DNA of 39,177 bases from Streptomyces rubellomurinus (GTDB lineage Bacteria > Actinomycetota > Actinomycetes > Streptomycetales > Streptomycetaceae). The stretch covers positions 1-39,177 of the forward strand of contig NZ_JZKH01000080.1 of NCBI RefSeq assembly GCF_000961885.1, read 5' to 3'. Within the stretch, counting starts at the first letter, position 1. The number at the start of each line of letters is the position of its first letter. Under the pieces are notes generated by a model. That model did not search any database. It was given only the letters and a program-made list of their open reading frames with translations, and had not been told where the DNA came from. The translations under genes were made by a program, and so were the position numbers. Below, one piece after another: positions 9,101-17,303 of the stretch.

Positions 9101-9690
9101 CCGCCGACTACCTCGGCCGCCGGCTCGCCGCCGCGCCCGGCCACGTCGGGGGATCGGCCGCCCGGCTGCAGCTGCGGGTGCTGCTCGCCGCCGCGCTGGG
9201 CGCACGGGCCGCGGCGGTGCGGCGGCCGTTCGCCGAGGTGCTCTCCCGCCCGGTGCCCGACCCGGCGGCGGACGCGCTGCGCTGCGAGCTCCTGGACACC
9301 CTGCTCGCCGCCGAGACCGACCCGGCCGTCCTGACCGCCGCCGTCGAGCGGCTGGCCGTGTACTGCGCGGCCGAGAAGCCCGCCCGGGTGCGCGCCGTCC
9401 TGGCCCGCGCGACGCCCGCGCTGCCCGGCGCCGACGACCTGCTGGTGCGCTGCGCCGGCCGCTCGGCGGCCTTCGCCCGGCTGCTGGCCGACTGGCTGCT
9501 CGCCGACCCCCGGGAGGCCGCCCCGGCCGCGCCGGACGGCCCCGGGATGGCCCGGCTGAGGGCGCTGGCCGCGGCCGGACGCGACCCGCAGTACGCCGCC
9601 GCCGAGGCCGAGCGGGCGCCGCTGGTACCGGCGGTGCGCCCAATCCGTATTCCGGTGCCGGAGCCGGGGCGGGCGCATGGCACGCTATAG
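6106..9690 (+). CDS. Large protein: degenerate trypsin-like domain + STAND-like NTPase + helical C-terminus
   Basis: An 1194-residue Ala/Leu/Arg-rich protein. Residues ~10-190 resemble a trypsin-like fold: GFVADPHGTVLTAHQCVA holds a histidine (His40) at the catalytic position. The usual GDSGGP site reads VPAGSPVLD (residues 140-148) with Ala142 where Ser is expected, and the DLALL aspartate segment reads GLALL. Residues 254-263 form a P-loop, VGAPGSGRST, with Arg261 in place of Lys. LLIVLDGPEE (332-341) looks like Walker B. FRFAHGEFADWLQGRHL near residue 590 matches the winged-helix segment of STAND NTPases. The rest is Ala/Leu-rich, probably helical repeats. ATG 6106 is chosen for its GGGGGAAGGG ribosome site; the frame is open further upstream. 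Function unknown; a sensor or scaffold is inference. Confidence 0.85.
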   Translation: MPEFQEDDPGRYLLHIRDLAGRLHGLGFVADPHGTVLTAHQCVAALDRLVLHTPGGETRVLGPDAVLPLPGHGLALLRTDAVGGPSVPPLPVAAAGAGHELLLPALAGADGRAVALRCGLLGAADGLLLLDVPVVGGVAVPAGSPVLDARSGAVVALALPGPHAARYGGALPAVPAGGGAATAGPLAALLARNAAAVPAYGAALNLAGVLRLAAAQTAAADTGPGGVAGLAADRIDRPDGLTGDEPEATVTALVGAPGSGRSTELAALAARRADAAHPLPTLWLRGADLRAGDRSLAEPVERALAAAAAELGTPAPAPEPVAALCAAAGRPLLIVLDGPEEAPAPLDGRWLRGAGQWLTGCGARLLTACGDQLGERLAAEPWGRGPSPAPRPDDPAPGGDLAGAPTVRMDGAGPGTPTLARHRLGPLPAEAADRLRRRHGLPPGCPGGADARHPLAVRLAGELWAEGVRGEPARRGELFAAHLDLRCLRIAQRLAQRSTRQTTECGRPRRPGAHRRGAAPPAAPTGPTPGRVRRLAAAVAGRVHEAARRMLGAGPGGLGRDAFEELFPTEGGWAAAVLAEGLLVPAGPGFRFAHGEFADWLQGRHLDLDAALRLLLGEAADSTPDGAAKAVPRHRIGPVAAALARVAETWGASALDPWLHRIDRALDLRPPGSEPAWWAAALLAAGLAASPDPAEHRELLDRLAGRIVERSAGGPAAPRTGPTSAADGLDRFGPAFWTGLGLPPETELALLRRLVAADRPGRPGFLGAAAERLRADPVAVFPLLCAWFEDRTSPVAADLAHDLLHAHRRLALDELADALADAAHPRADALLTVLAAEEPSALCRAVDRWSHDRRPERHVAAAAHALRTAPYATGAGAELLRHTALTLLAREDEPGLHGAALALLVGDPATRAEHLPAALARLRAGGDAFLTPRALAPALDGDPEPVLAALADALSAPGAAVAETLRVLADARTPVAARRGAELAARLLREHPALAGPVAADYLGRRLAAAPGHVGGSAARLQLRVLLAAALGARAAAVRRPFAEVLSRPVPDPAADALRCELLDTLLAAETDPAVLTAAVERLAVYCAAEKPARVRAVLARATPALPGADDLLVRCAGRSAAFARLLADWLLADPREAAPAAPDGPGMARLRALAAAGRDPQYAAAEAERAPLVPAVRPIRIPVPEPGRAHGTL

Positions 9691-9712
9691 GGGTTCGGTT
9701 TTGGGCGTTTGA

Positions 9713-9737
9713 GCGTACGAGGGTACGCACCGTACGG
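9713..9737. promoter_or_regulatory. GTAC-centred inverted repeats upstream of ribF
   Basis: GCGTAC (9713-9718) and GTACGC (9723-9728) form an inverted repeat with a 4-nt spacer. The palindrome CCGTACGG (9730-9737) follows, and the AAGGAG ribosome site of ribF begins at 9740. The spacing would suit an operator or a short leader hairpin. No clear -35/-10 pair is seen. Confidence 0.4.
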
Positions 9738-9752
9738 ACAAGGAGCGGTCGG

Positions 9753-10697
9753 GTGCAGCGCTGGCGTGGCCTGGAGGAGATCCCCGGTGACTGGGGGCGC
9801 AGCGTCGTCACCATCGGCTCGTTCGACGGTGTGCACCGCGGGCATCAGCTGATCATCGGACGGGCGGTCGAGCGCGCCCGCGAACTGGGCCTCTCCTCGG
9901 TCGTGGTGACCTTCGATCCGCACCCGCGCGAGGTCATCCGCCCCGGCAGCCACCCGCCGCTGCTCGCCCCGCACCCCCGCCGTGCCGAGCTGATCGCCGA
10001 ACTGGGCGTGGACGCGGTGCTGGTGCTGCCGTTCACCCAGGAGTTCTCCCAGGAGTCCCCGGAGGCCTTCGTCCAGCAGGTCCTGGTGGACGCGCTGCAC
10101 GCCCGGGTCGTCATCGAGGGCCCCAACTTCCGCTTCGGGCACCGGGCCGCGGGGGACGTCGCGCTGCTCACCGAGCTGGGCCGGGCGGACGACTTCGAGG
10201 TCGAGGTGGTCGACCTTCAGGTGTCCGGCGCGGCCGGGGACGGCGAGCCGTTCTCCTCCAGCCTGACCCGCCGCCTGGTCGAGACCGGGGACATGGCCGG
10301 CGCCGGCGAGGTGCTCGGCCGCCCGCACCGGGTCGAGGGCGTGGTGGTGCGCGGCGCGCAGCGCGGCCGCGAACTCGGCTACCCGACCGCCAACGTGGAG
10401 ACCGTGCCGCACAGCGCCGTCCCGGCGGACGGCGTGTACGCGGGCTGGCTGACCGCCGAGGGCGAGCGGATGCCGGCCGCGATCTCGGTCGGCACCAACC
10501 CGACCTTCGACGGCACCGCCCGCACCGTCGAGGCGTACGCCATCGACCGGGTGGGCCTGGACCTGTACGGGCTGCACGTGGCCGTGGACTTCCTGGCCTA
10601 CCTGCGCGGGATGGAGAAGTTCGACTCCATCGAGGCGCTGCTGGACCGGATGGCCGACGACGTCAAGCGCGCCCGCGAGCTGACCGACGCCGGCTGA
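9753..10697 (+). CDS. ribF: Bifunctional riboflavin kinase / FAD synthetase
   Basis: Converts riboflavin to FMN and FMN to FAD. The 314-residue protein has an N-terminal nucleotidyltransferase domain with GSFDGVHRGHQ (HxGH-type, His28/His31) and VVTFDPHPREV. A C-terminal riboflavin kinase domain has RGRELGYPTANV and ISVGTNPTFDG. The start is GTG 9753, set by AAGGAG (9740-9745) 7 nt upstream. No FMN riboswitch-like leader is present in the 62-nt gap after the preceding gene. FAD made here also serves the flavin-dependent ThyX encoded in this window. A perfect hairpin follows the stop. Confidence 0.96.
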   Translation: MQRWRGLEEIPGDWGRSVVTIGSFDGVHRGHQLIIGRAVERARELGLSSVVVTFDPHPREVIRPGSHPPLLAPHPRRAELIAELGVDAVLVLPFTQEFSQESPEAFVQQVLVDALHARVVIEGPNFRFGHRAAGDVALLTELGRADDFEVEVVDLQVSGAAGDGEPFSSSLTRRLVETGDMAGAGEVLGRPHRVEGVVVRGAQRGRELGYPTANVETVPHSAVPADGVYAGWLTAEGERMPAAISVGTNPTFDGTARTVEAYAIDRVGLDLYGLHVAVDFLAYLRGMEKFDSIEALLDRMADDVKRARELTDAG

Positions 10698-10711
10698 CCC
10701 CTGCGGACGGG

Positions 10712-10745
10712 AAGGGCCCGCCGACCGGATGGTCGGCGGGCCCTT
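10712..10745. terminator. Bidirectional terminator between ribF and the EspI-like gene
   Basis: AAGGGCCCGCCGACC (10712-10726) pairs perfectly over 15 bp with 10731-10745 around a GGAT loop. It lies between convergent genes: 15 nt after the ribF stop, and 5 nt from the stop of the - strand gene. It can serve both transcripts. Confidence 0.85.
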
Positions 10746-10750
10746 TCGGC

Positions 10751-12970
10751 TCACTGCTGGGGGGCCTGCGGCGGGTAGCCGTAGCCGGGGCCCGGCTGCT
10801 GCGGCTGCGGGGCCCAGGGCGAGGGGCCGCCCTGCGGCGGCGGGTAGCCGTACCCGGGCGGCAGGGCCTGGCCGGGCTGCTGGGGCTGCGGCTGCTGCGG
10901 CTGGGGCTGGGGCTGGGGTGCCCACGGCGAGCCGGGGGCGGGCGGCGCGGTCTGCTGCTGGGCCGGGGCCTGCTGCGGTTCGACGTACGGCTGCGGCGCG
11001 GCGGCCTGCGCCTGCTGCTGCCAGCCGGCCTGCTGGGCGGCCGCCTGCTGGGCCCGGGCGATGTCCTCGCCGACCAGGGTGGCCAGCTCGAAGTACGCCT
11101 CGCGGACCTTGGGCCGCATCATGTCGAGGTTGACCTCGGCGCCGGCCGCCAGGCTCTCGTCGAAGGGCACCACGACCACGCCGCGGCAGCGGGTCTGGAA
11201 GTGCGCGACGATGTCCTCGACCTTGATCATCTTGCTGGTCTCGCGCACCCCGGAGACCACCGTGATGCTGCGCTGCACCAGGTCCGCGTAGCCGTGCGCG
11301 GAGAGCCAGTCCAGGGTGGTGGAGGCGCTGGAGGCGCCGTCCACGCTGGGGGTGGAGACGATGATCAGCTGGTCGGCGAGGTCCAGCACCCCGCGCATCG
11401 CGCTGTACAGCAGGCCGGTGCCGGAGTCGGTCAGGATGATCGGGTACTGGCGGCCCAGCACGTCGATCACCTGGCGGTAGTCCGAGTCGTTGAAGGTGGT
11501 CGAGACCGCCGGGTCGACGTCGTTCGCCAGGATCTCCAGGCCGGAGTTGAGGTCCTGCGAGGTGAACTGACGGATGTCCATGTAGCTGCGCAGGTACGGG
11601 ATGGCCGTCACCAGGTCGCGGATGGTCGCGCCGGTCTGGCGCTTGACCCGGCGGCCCAGGGTGCCGGCGTCCGGGTTGGCGTCGATCGCGATCACCTTGT
11701 CCTGGCGCTCGCTGGCCAGGGTCGCGCCGAGCGCGGTGGTGGTCGTGGTCTTGCCGACGCCGCCCTTGAGGCTGATCACCGCGATCCGGTAGCAGCTCAG
11801 CACCGGGGTGCGGATGATCTCCAGCTTGCGGGACTTCTCGGCGGCCGCGGCCTTGCCGCCGAACTGGAACCGCGGCTGCTGGCGCTGCTGCTTGGGCTGG
11901 CTGCGCAGCAGGCGGTCCGAGGACAGCTCGACGGCGGCGGTGTAGCCGAGCGGCGCGCCGTGCGCGGTCTGCTGCGGCGCGGCCGCCTGCTGGAACGCGG
12001 CGGGCTGGGCCGCCTCGGCGCCCTGCGGCGGCCAGGGCTGCTGCGGCTGCGCGGCCTGGACGGGCTGAGCGGGCTGAGCGGGCTGGCCGAGCGGCCCCGG
12101 CTGGGCCGGCGGCGGGTAGGCGCCGGGCTGCGGCCAGCCGCCCTGGCGCGGGTCGACCGGGACGGGCGGCGGCGTCGGAGCCTGCGGGGCCGGGGCCGGG
12201 GCCGGGGCCTGGGCCGCCTGCTGCTGCGCGGCGGCCTGCTGGGCGGCCCACGCGGCCATCGGGTCCGCCGGCGCGGGCTGGGCCGGGTCGGTGGACTGCG
12301 GGTAGCAGTTCGGCGGGTAGCCGTAGCCGTAGCCGGGCGCGTGCTGCGGCATGGGGCCGCCGGGGGCGGCGGGTGCCTGCGGAGCCGGTGCCGGCGGCTG
12401 GACGACCGGGGGCTGGGCGGCCGGGGGCTGGGCCTGGGCCGCCGCCGGGTACGACTGGGGCTGCGGCTGCGGCTGCGGCTGCGGCTGGGGCTGGGACTGC
12501 TGGTGCTGCACCACCGCCTCGGCGCTCGGCCACCCCGCCGCGCCGGCCGGCGGCTGCTCGGCGACGGGCGCAGCGGGCACGGCGGGTGCAGCGGGCGCGA
12601 CAGGTACGGCGGCGGCAGCAGCGGGCCCGGCGGCCGGCGAGGGCGCCGGGAACGGGACGTGCTGCGCCTCGGCCTGCACCGGCGGCACGGCCGCGGGCAC
12701 GGGCGCGCCGGCACCGGCGGCAACAGCCGGGGCAGCGGCGGCGGCAGCCGGTTCGACGCCCGCGGCGGCGGCCGCCGCCGTCCCGGGCGCGGTCGGGGCC
12801 GGGGGAGCCGACTGGGGAGCCGGCTGGGGTACGGCCGGGGGCGCGGCCGCCCCCGAGGCGTCCGTCTGCACGTACCAGGACGGGGGAGTGTAGTCAGGCG
12901 CGTCCGACCAGTCGTCGTCGTCCTCCGCCGCGTTGTCGCCGACGTAGACGCCGTCCCGATCGCTGCTCAC
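10751..12970 (-). CDS. EspI-like MinD/ParA-family ATPase with Pro/Gln-rich arms
   Basis: A 739-residue protein in three parts: an acidic start ([21 protein letters not shown]); a ~330-residue Pro/Ala/Gln-rich, probably disordered region; and a MinD/ParA-type ATPase from about residue 385. The ATPase has the deviant Walker [18 protein letters not shown] near residue 400 and [14 protein letters not shown] after it. A second Pro/Gln/Gly/Tyr-rich tail closes the protein. This layout resembles mycobacterial EspI, an ESX-linked ATPase reported to down-regulate ESX-1 secretion; equivalence is inferred from architecture and location. GTG 12970 is preceded by GAGGGAG. A possible - strand promoter (TTCAAC, 18 nt, TAGTCT) lies at 13054-13025. 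It is the last of three - strand genes behind eccE. Confidence 0.85.
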   Translation of the reverse strand: MSSDRDGVYVGDNAAEDDDDWSDAPDYTPPSWYVQTDASGAAAPPAVPQPAPQSAPPAPTAPGTAAAAAAGVEPAAAAAAPAVAAGAGAPVPAAVPPVQAEAQHVPFPAPSPAAGPAAAAAVPVAPAAPAVPAAPVAEQPPAGAAGWPSAEAVVQHQQSQPQPQPQPQPQPQSYPAAAQAQPPAAQPPVVQPPAPAPQAPAAPGGPMPQHAPGYGYGYPPNCYPQSTDPAQPAPADPMAAWAAQQAAAQQQAAQAPAPAPAPQAPTPPPVPVDPRQGGWPQPGAYPPPAQPGPLGQPAQPAQPVQAAQPQQPWPPQGAEAAQPAAFQQAAAPQQTAHGAPLGYTAAVELSSDRLLRSQPKQQRQQPRFQFGGKAAAAEKSRKLEIIRTPVLSCYRIAVISLKGGVGKTTTTTALGATLASERQDKVIAIDANPDAGTLGRRVKRQTGATIRDLVTAIPYLRSYMDIRQFTSQDLNSGLEILANDVDPAVSTTFNDSDYRQVIDVLGRQYPIILTDSGTGLLYSAMRGVLDLADQLIIVSTPSVDGASSASTTLDWLSAHGYADLVQRSITVVSGVRETSKMIKVEDIVAHFQTRCRGVVVVPFDESLAAGAEVNLDMMRPKVREAYFELATLVGEDIARAQQAAAQQAGWQQQAQAAAPQPYVEPQQAPAQQQTAPPAPGSPWAPQPQPQPQQPQPQQPGQALPPGYGYPPPQGGPSPWAPQPQQPGPGYGYPPQAPQQ

Positions 12971-13024
12971 TAGGGCTCCCTCGTGTTCGCCGCCGCTTGT
13001 TCAGCGGTGCCGTTGCCGCAACAA

Positions 13025-13054
13025 AGACTAGGCCGTTCGGCTGCCCCTGTTGAA
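13025..13054 (-). promoter_or_regulatory. Possible promoter of the EspI-like gene
   Basis: Reading the - strand, TTCAAC (13054-13049), an 18-nt spacer and TAGTCT (13030-13025) resemble a weak housekeeping promoter about 55 nt before the GTG start. The -35 match is poor. Confidence 0.35.
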
Positions 13055-13100
13055 GGCGGCTTCGGTTCCGAACCGGGATCGACCGGGACACAAGCGCCCC

Positions 13101-13868
13101 TCAGTCCATCCGGCGCGGGCCTCCGAGCACCTGCTGTTCGGCCTGCCCGGCCACGGCCCGGACGTACTGACGCCGCATCCGGGTGGTCCACAGGGTGAGG
13201 TCGTCGCCGAGGGTCGGCAGGGCGGCCACGTCCTCCGGGGGGAGCGACAGCACCCGGCCGACCAGCTCCGCCTCCTGCGGCATGATCCGCTGCACGCCGA
13301 CCAGGTCGGCCGCGTTGAGCACCCGGGCCGCGTTCGGGCCGAGGTAGGGCAGCACGGTCAGCGTGGACTGCCAGGGCGCGGCGGAGAGCCGGCTGCGCGG
13401 CGGGCGGGCGCCGAGGTCGCGCACCACCAGCACCGGCGAGGCCACCGAGGCGCCCTGCGGGCCGAGCCGGCCGACCTGGTGCAGCGTCACGCAGGGCTGT
13501 CCGCCGCCGGCGGCCTGCGCCATCGGGCCCCACAGCTGGCCGCGGGCCGTCTCCACGGCGACCCGGGCGCCGATCGCGGCGGCCCGCAGCGCGATGATCT
13601 GCGCCGTCCACACGCCGCCGACCAGCACCAGGTCGAAGGCGGTGGGGCGGAACAGGCCGAGCACCGCGGGCAGGCCCTGCGGGTCGACGCCGATCACCAC
13701 GCCGTCGTCGCCGACCGGGAAGGCCAGCGCCGCGAGGTCCGCGGGCTCCAGCACGTGCTTCTCCCGTTTCGGGCCGCGCAGCCCGAAGCCGGGCAGGATG
13801 CGCGGCCGCACCCGGGGCCGCTCGGCGCCGGGCGTCGGGCCGGGCGCGGGGTAGGTCTGGTACGCCAT
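13101..13868 (-). CDS. Conserved T7SS-linked protein of unknown function
   Basis: I do not recognise this 255-residue protein. It starts MAYQTYPAPGPTPGAERPR and has a Pro-rich first 20 residues, no signal peptide and no convincing membrane helix. It looks cytosolic. A segment near residues 80-105 (FDLVLVGGVWTAQIIALRAA) has a strand-Gly-helix pattern that hints at an alpha/beta fold. The ATG overlaps the eccE stop (TGATG on the - strand), so it is translationally coupled to EccE. A GGAGG ribosome site lies inside the eccE end. Coupling to a core membrane component suggests a cytosolic partner of the secretion machine, which is inference. Confidence 0.85.
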   Translation of the reverse strand: MAYQTYPAPGPTPGAERPRVRPRILPGFGLRGPKREKHVLEPADLAALAFPVGDDGVVIGVDPQGLPAVLGLFRPTAFDLVLVGGVWTAQIIALRAAAIGARVAVETARGQLWGPMAQAAGGGQPCVTLHQVGRLGPQGASVASPVLVVRDLGARPPRSRLSAAPWQSTLTVLPYLGPNAARVLNAADLVGVQRIMPQEAELVGRVLSLPPEDVAALPTLGDDLTLWTTRMRRQYVRAVAGQAEQQVLGGPRRMD

Positions 13869-15304
13869 CAGGACGCTCCTCCCAGCGGCAGGGTGGCGAG
13901 CACGCCGGGGGCCTGCTCCAGGTCGAGCCGGACGAGGCCGAGCCCGGCGGACTGCGCCCGGGTCTCCACCTGGCGGCCGAGCTGCCCGAGCTCGTCCTCG
14001 TTGCGCCCGGTGACCCGCAGGTGCCCGGTGACGGTGACGGAGCCGCCGGTGCCGTGCCCGGCGGTCAGGCTGAAGGTGCTGGCGAGCGCCGGGGAGCCGG
14101 TGATCAGGTTGACCAGGTCGGGTGCGGCGATCCGGCCGGCGCCGCCGCCGGGACGGCTGAGCTGCGGCCAGCGGGAGATCCAGTAGGTGCTGTGCCAGCG
14201 GTCGTCGATCCGCCAGAACCGGTTGCCCTCCTGGGTGCGGCGGGTGGTGCCGGCGCCGCTGCCGGTGCCCTGGCGGCCGGCGACCGCGATCGGGTTGGCG
14301 CAGGTGGAGATGGCCAGGGCGGCGATCAGTTCGCGCTCGTCGAGCACGGTCGCGTTGAACCCGGCGCTGTTCAGCCGGCCCGCCAGCTGGTCGGTGACGC
14401 GCTGCAGCGCCCTGCGGGCGCCCTCCTCGCCGCCGCCGCGGGCCCGGACGGCGGCCGCGGCCCGCTCCGGGTCGAGCTTGAGCGCGATCCAGGTGAGCCG
14501 CAGCCCGGGGGTGGCGGTGCCGTCCGGGAGTTCGCGGTAGGCGCGGGCGGCCAGTGACTGTTCGGGCACGTGCGGGGCCGGGGCGGGCTGGGTGTGCTGC
14601 ACCAACTGGACGGACTCCAGCGTGATGTCGTCCACGGTGAGCGCCGAGCAGACGACGTCCAGCGGCAGCGGAAGCGCGGTGCGCACCGGGCGCAGCGGCT
14701 GGTCCTTGGCCTGGACGAGCAGCACCGAGCTGAGGAACGTCCCGTCGCCGACCATGCCGGTCTCCCGGCGCACCGGCCGGCCGCCGAGGTCGGCCTCGGT
14801 GGCGTGGGTGCAGGTGCGCAGCGCCGGTTCGAGTTCCAGGGCGGGGGCCAGGGCCGGGTCGGTGCCGGCCGGCGGCAGCAGCGTACGGGCCTGCCGCTGC
14901 CGGGACTTGAGGGCCGAGCGGACGCGCAGCAGTTCCGGGACGGACCGGCCGCGCAGCCGGATCACGGCGAGCAGGAGCAGTACCAGGGAGACCGCGCCGA
15001 AGCCGGCCGCGACCGGGCGGCTGATCGTCCAGCCGACCGCGACGAGGGCCGCGGCGACCTCGACCAGCACCAGCTGGTGGAGCTTCAACCGGCCGCCGAG
15101 CAGCCCCGGCCGGGGGTTGACGCGGACCGTGACGGGCCCGCCGGCGGCGCCCCGCGGGCCGGTGCCGGCCGAGGGTGCCGCGGTGCTCGCGGGCGGGCCG
15201 CCGCGCCGTCCGCGGCCGGCGCGGCGCGGGCGTTCGGCCCCGGCCGCGGCTTCGGCCGCTTCCCCCGCGCCGGCGCGTCGTCGTCGAGCGGTCTGGTTCG
15301 GCAT
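13868..15304 (-). CDS. eccE: Type VII secretion protein EccE
   Basis: Membrane component of the ESX core complex. The 478-residue protein has a basic Arg/Ala/Gly-rich N-terminal arm (1-58), then RVNPRPGLLGGRLKLHQLVLVE leading into two membrane helices (about 77-94 and 98-116). A soluble domain of ~350 residues follows, rich in alternating strands. Two N-terminal helices plus a long soluble domain fit EccE, and the divergent eccB supports the call. The family is poorly conserved, so the symbol rests partly on context. The gene begins a - strand set with the 255-residue gene and the EspI-like ATPase. Its leader holds a GTACGGGTACGGTCC element that recurs before eccC. Confidence 0.82.
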   Translation of the reverse strand: MPNQTARRRRAGAGEAAEAAAGAERPRRAGRGRRGGPPASTAAPSAGTGPRGAAGGPVTVRVNPRPGLLGGRLKLHQLVLVEVAAALVAVGWTISRPVAAGFGAVSLVLLLLAVIRLRGRSVPELLRVRSALKSRQRQARTLLPPAGTDPALAPALELEPALRTCTHATEADLGGRPVRRETGMVGDGTFLSSVLLVQAKDQPLRPVRTALPLPLDVVCSALTVDDITLESVQLVQHTQPAPAPHVPEQSLAARAYRELPDGTATPGLRLTWIALKLDPERAAAAVRARGGGEEGARRALQRVTDQLAGRLNSAGFNATVLDERELIAALAISTCANPIAVAGRQGTGSGAGTTRRTQEGNRFWRIDDRWHSTYWISRWPQLSRPGGGAGRIAAPDLVNLITGSPALASTFSLTAGHGTGGSVTVTGHLRVTGRNEDELGQLGRQVETRAQSAGLGLVRLDLEQAPGVLATLPLGGAS

Positions 15305-15524
15305 CCCCCGGTGGCCCCCTCTGACTCGGATGTCGCGGCCCGGCTGGCTGGCTCGTGGACCGTACCCGTACCGTACTCACCGTCCGCTGCCGCATCGTAG
15401 AGGGTTCGGGCCCGGTCCGGTCCAACGGGTGCGGGGCACGGGGCGGGCCGCCGGGCGGCGGTCCGGCGGGGACGGCAGGGGCACGGCCGACAGGGGCAGG
15501 TCCGACAAGGGGGACGACGAGCAC
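15305..15524. promoter_or_regulatory. Divergent eccE/eccB promoter region
   Basis: A 220-nt gap between divergently transcribed eccE and eccB must hold both promoters. I see no textbook -35/-10 pair. The clearest signal is the GTAC-rich block at 15357-15376. On the - strand it contains GTACGGGTACGGTCC (15371-15357), 53 nt upstream of the eccE start. A TAGAGG box at 15397-15402 could be a -10 for eccB. Confidence 0.5.
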
Positions 15525-17201
15525 ATGGCATCGCGCCGGGACGAGCTGAACGCGTACACCTTCGCCAGGAAGCGCACGGTGGGCGCGTTCCTGCTGCCCA
15601 CCGGCGGCGGCAGTGACGAGGACGCGCCGCGCCCGGTCAAGGCGGTGCTGCCGAGCGTCCTGGTCGGGGCGCTGGTGGTCGCGGGCTTCGGGGTGTGGGG
15701 GGTGTTCAAGCCGAGCGCGCCGCTGCACTGGGACGAGGGCAAGGCGATCATCCAGGGCAAGACCTCGACCACCCGGTACGTGATACTGACCGACCCGGAC
15801 GGGAGGACGAAGCGGCTGCACCAGGTGCTGAACATGTCCTCGGCCCGGCTGGTGCTGCCGGCCGGCGCCCAGGTGGTGGTGGTCGCCGACGACGTGCTGG
15901 ACCGCTACCCCAACCACGGCCCGACGATCGGGATCCCGTACGCGCCGGACAAGTTGCCGAGCCGGGACAACGCGGACAAGGCGATGAAGTGGTCGGTCTG
16001 CGACCGCCCGGGCTCGGACGACAAGCAGGAGACCGTCAACCAGGCGGTGTTCGTGGCGGCCGGTCAGGACGCGGCGGCGCTGGCCGCCAAGGACCGCATG
16101 CTCGGCCCGGACCAGCTGCTGCTGGTGCAGCAGGCGGACGATCAGCAGGTGTCCACCGCGCCGGCGCCCGGCCAGCCGGGCGCGGGCGCGGGCGCCGCGA
16201 GCGTGTTCCTGGTGGACGCGCAGGGCCGCAAGCACGAGATCGGCTCGCCGCAGTCGGACGCCAACGAGCGGAAGGCGCTGATCACCGCGGTGTTCGGGCC
16301 GAACGCGGTGCCGCAGCGGGTGAAGCGGGAGTGGCTGGACACCCTGCTGCCCGGCACCCCGGTCACCTTCCCGAAGGTCGAGGGCGCGGTCGACAGCCAG
16401 GGCGCCAACACCAAGGTGGAGCTGAACAACCAGGCCGACCGCCGGGTCGGCCGGCTGGTGCACTACCAGGACCGCCACTACGTGGTCGGCAAGGACCGGC
16501 TGTACCTGGTCACCCCGTTCCAGGCCGAGCTGATCCGGCAGAACCCGGCGTACCAGATGCTCTACAAGTACGACCAGGACCAGAAGCCGCGCAGCGACGA
16601 GATGACCCCGGCCGACCAGGCCAAGAACAACAGCGACGTCCGGCTGCCGGACACCGCGGCGGACTGGCCGCTGAAGTCCGGTGCGCCGGTGAACAACTGG
16701 CAGGCCCCGCAGGACGCCCGGCTGGTGGTGTGCAGCACCTTCGACGGGGTCGCCGAGGACGGCAAGACGTCCCGGCGCAGCGTCTGGGCCGGGACGGCGT
16801 ACCCGGCGCGGTACGACAACGGCGCCGGCGCGGCCTACGTGACCCCGGGGCACGGCCTGTTCTACCGGGCGATGGACGCCGGCGCCGGCGGCTCGGGCAC
16901 GGACTTCCTGATCACCGAGACCGGCCTGCGCTACGCGGTGCCGTCCAACGGCGACGGCGGCGGCCCGGCCGGCCCGCCGTCCGGCCCGCCGAAGACGCCG
17001 ACGGCGAAGCCGACCACCGCGCCGCCGGCCCCGGGCGACCCGCAGCAGCCGCCGCAGCAGCAGGACGAACCGGGCGGCAACCAGGCCCGGTTGGGCTACC
17101 AGGGCGTCCAGCCGCTGCCGGTGCCGCACGAGTGGTCGAACCTGGTGCCGGCCGGTCCGCCGCTGACCGCGAAGAGCGCCGCGCAGCCGCAGAACGCCTG
17201 A
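15525..17201 (+). CDS. eccB: Type VII secretion protein EccB
   Basis: Core ESX membrane protein with a large extracytoplasmic domain. The 558-residue protein opens with the family signature SRRDELNAYTFARKRTVGAF. It has one membrane helix at about 41-61, then a long exported domain with repeated beta segments typical of EccB. The end is Pro/Gln-rich (residues ~490-530). ATG 15525 is chosen because the signature begins at once; the frame is open much further upstream but that part is eccE antisense. A GGGGGAC purine run lies about 12 nt before the ATG. The WXG100 operon follows 181 nt later behind its own promoter candidate. Confidence 0.94.
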   Translation: MASRRDELNAYTFARKRTVGAFLLPTGGGSDEDAPRPVKAVLPSVLVGALVVAGFGVWGVFKPSAPLHWDEGKAIIQGKTSTTRYVILTDPDGRTKRLHQVLNMSSARLVLPAGAQVVVVADDVLDRYPNHGPTIGIPYAPDKLPSRDNADKAMKWSVCDRPGSDDKQETVNQAVFVAAGQDAAALAAKDRMLGPDQLLLVQQADDQQVSTAPAPGQPGAGAGAASVFLVDAQGRKHEIGSPQSDANERKALITAVFGPNAVPQRVKREWLDTLLPGTPVTFPKVEGAVDSQGANTKVELNNQADRRVGRLVHYQDRHYVVGKDRLYLVTPFQAELIRQNPAYQMLYKYDQDQKPRSDEMTPADQAKNNSDVRLPDTAADWPLKSGAPVNNWQAPQDARLVVCSTFDGVAEDGKTSRRSVWAGTAYPARYDNGAGAAYVTPGHGLFYRAMDAGAGGSGTDFLITETGLRYAVPSNGDGGGPAGPPSGPPKTPTAKPTTAPPAPGDPQQPPQQQDEPGGNQARLGYQGVQPLPVPHEWSNLVPAGPPLTAKSAAQPQNA

Positions 17202-17266
17202 GCGGCCAAGCGGCGCAACGGAATTGGCCGGTGTGTCATGGTCTGGTAACCGGTCGGTGCTCGGTG

Positions 17267-17295
17267 TTGGGCGAGTTGCGTGTGCCGACTACAGT
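17267..17295 (+). promoter_or_regulatory. Promoter candidate for the WXG100 operon
   Basis: TTGGGC (17267-17272), a 17-nt spacer and TACAGT (17290-17295) resemble a housekeeping (HrdB-type) promoter, 88 nt before the first WXG100 gene. Confidence 0.5.
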
Positions 17296-17303
17296 GCTGC
17301 TGG

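Noticed and set aside
6228..9752. Open frame upstream of and continuous with ribF
   Set aside because: Arg/Pro-rich out-of-frame shadow of the 6106 gene; RibF similarity begins only at GTG 9753 with its own ribosome site.
9691..9752. FMN riboswitch before ribF
   Set aside because: Only 62 nt are available and none of the conserved RFN-element blocks is seen.
9108..12533. 1141-codon - strand frame spanning ribF and the EspI-like gene
   Set aside because: It crosses a clear terminator and two well-supported genes in other frames, and its translation has no recognisable domain.
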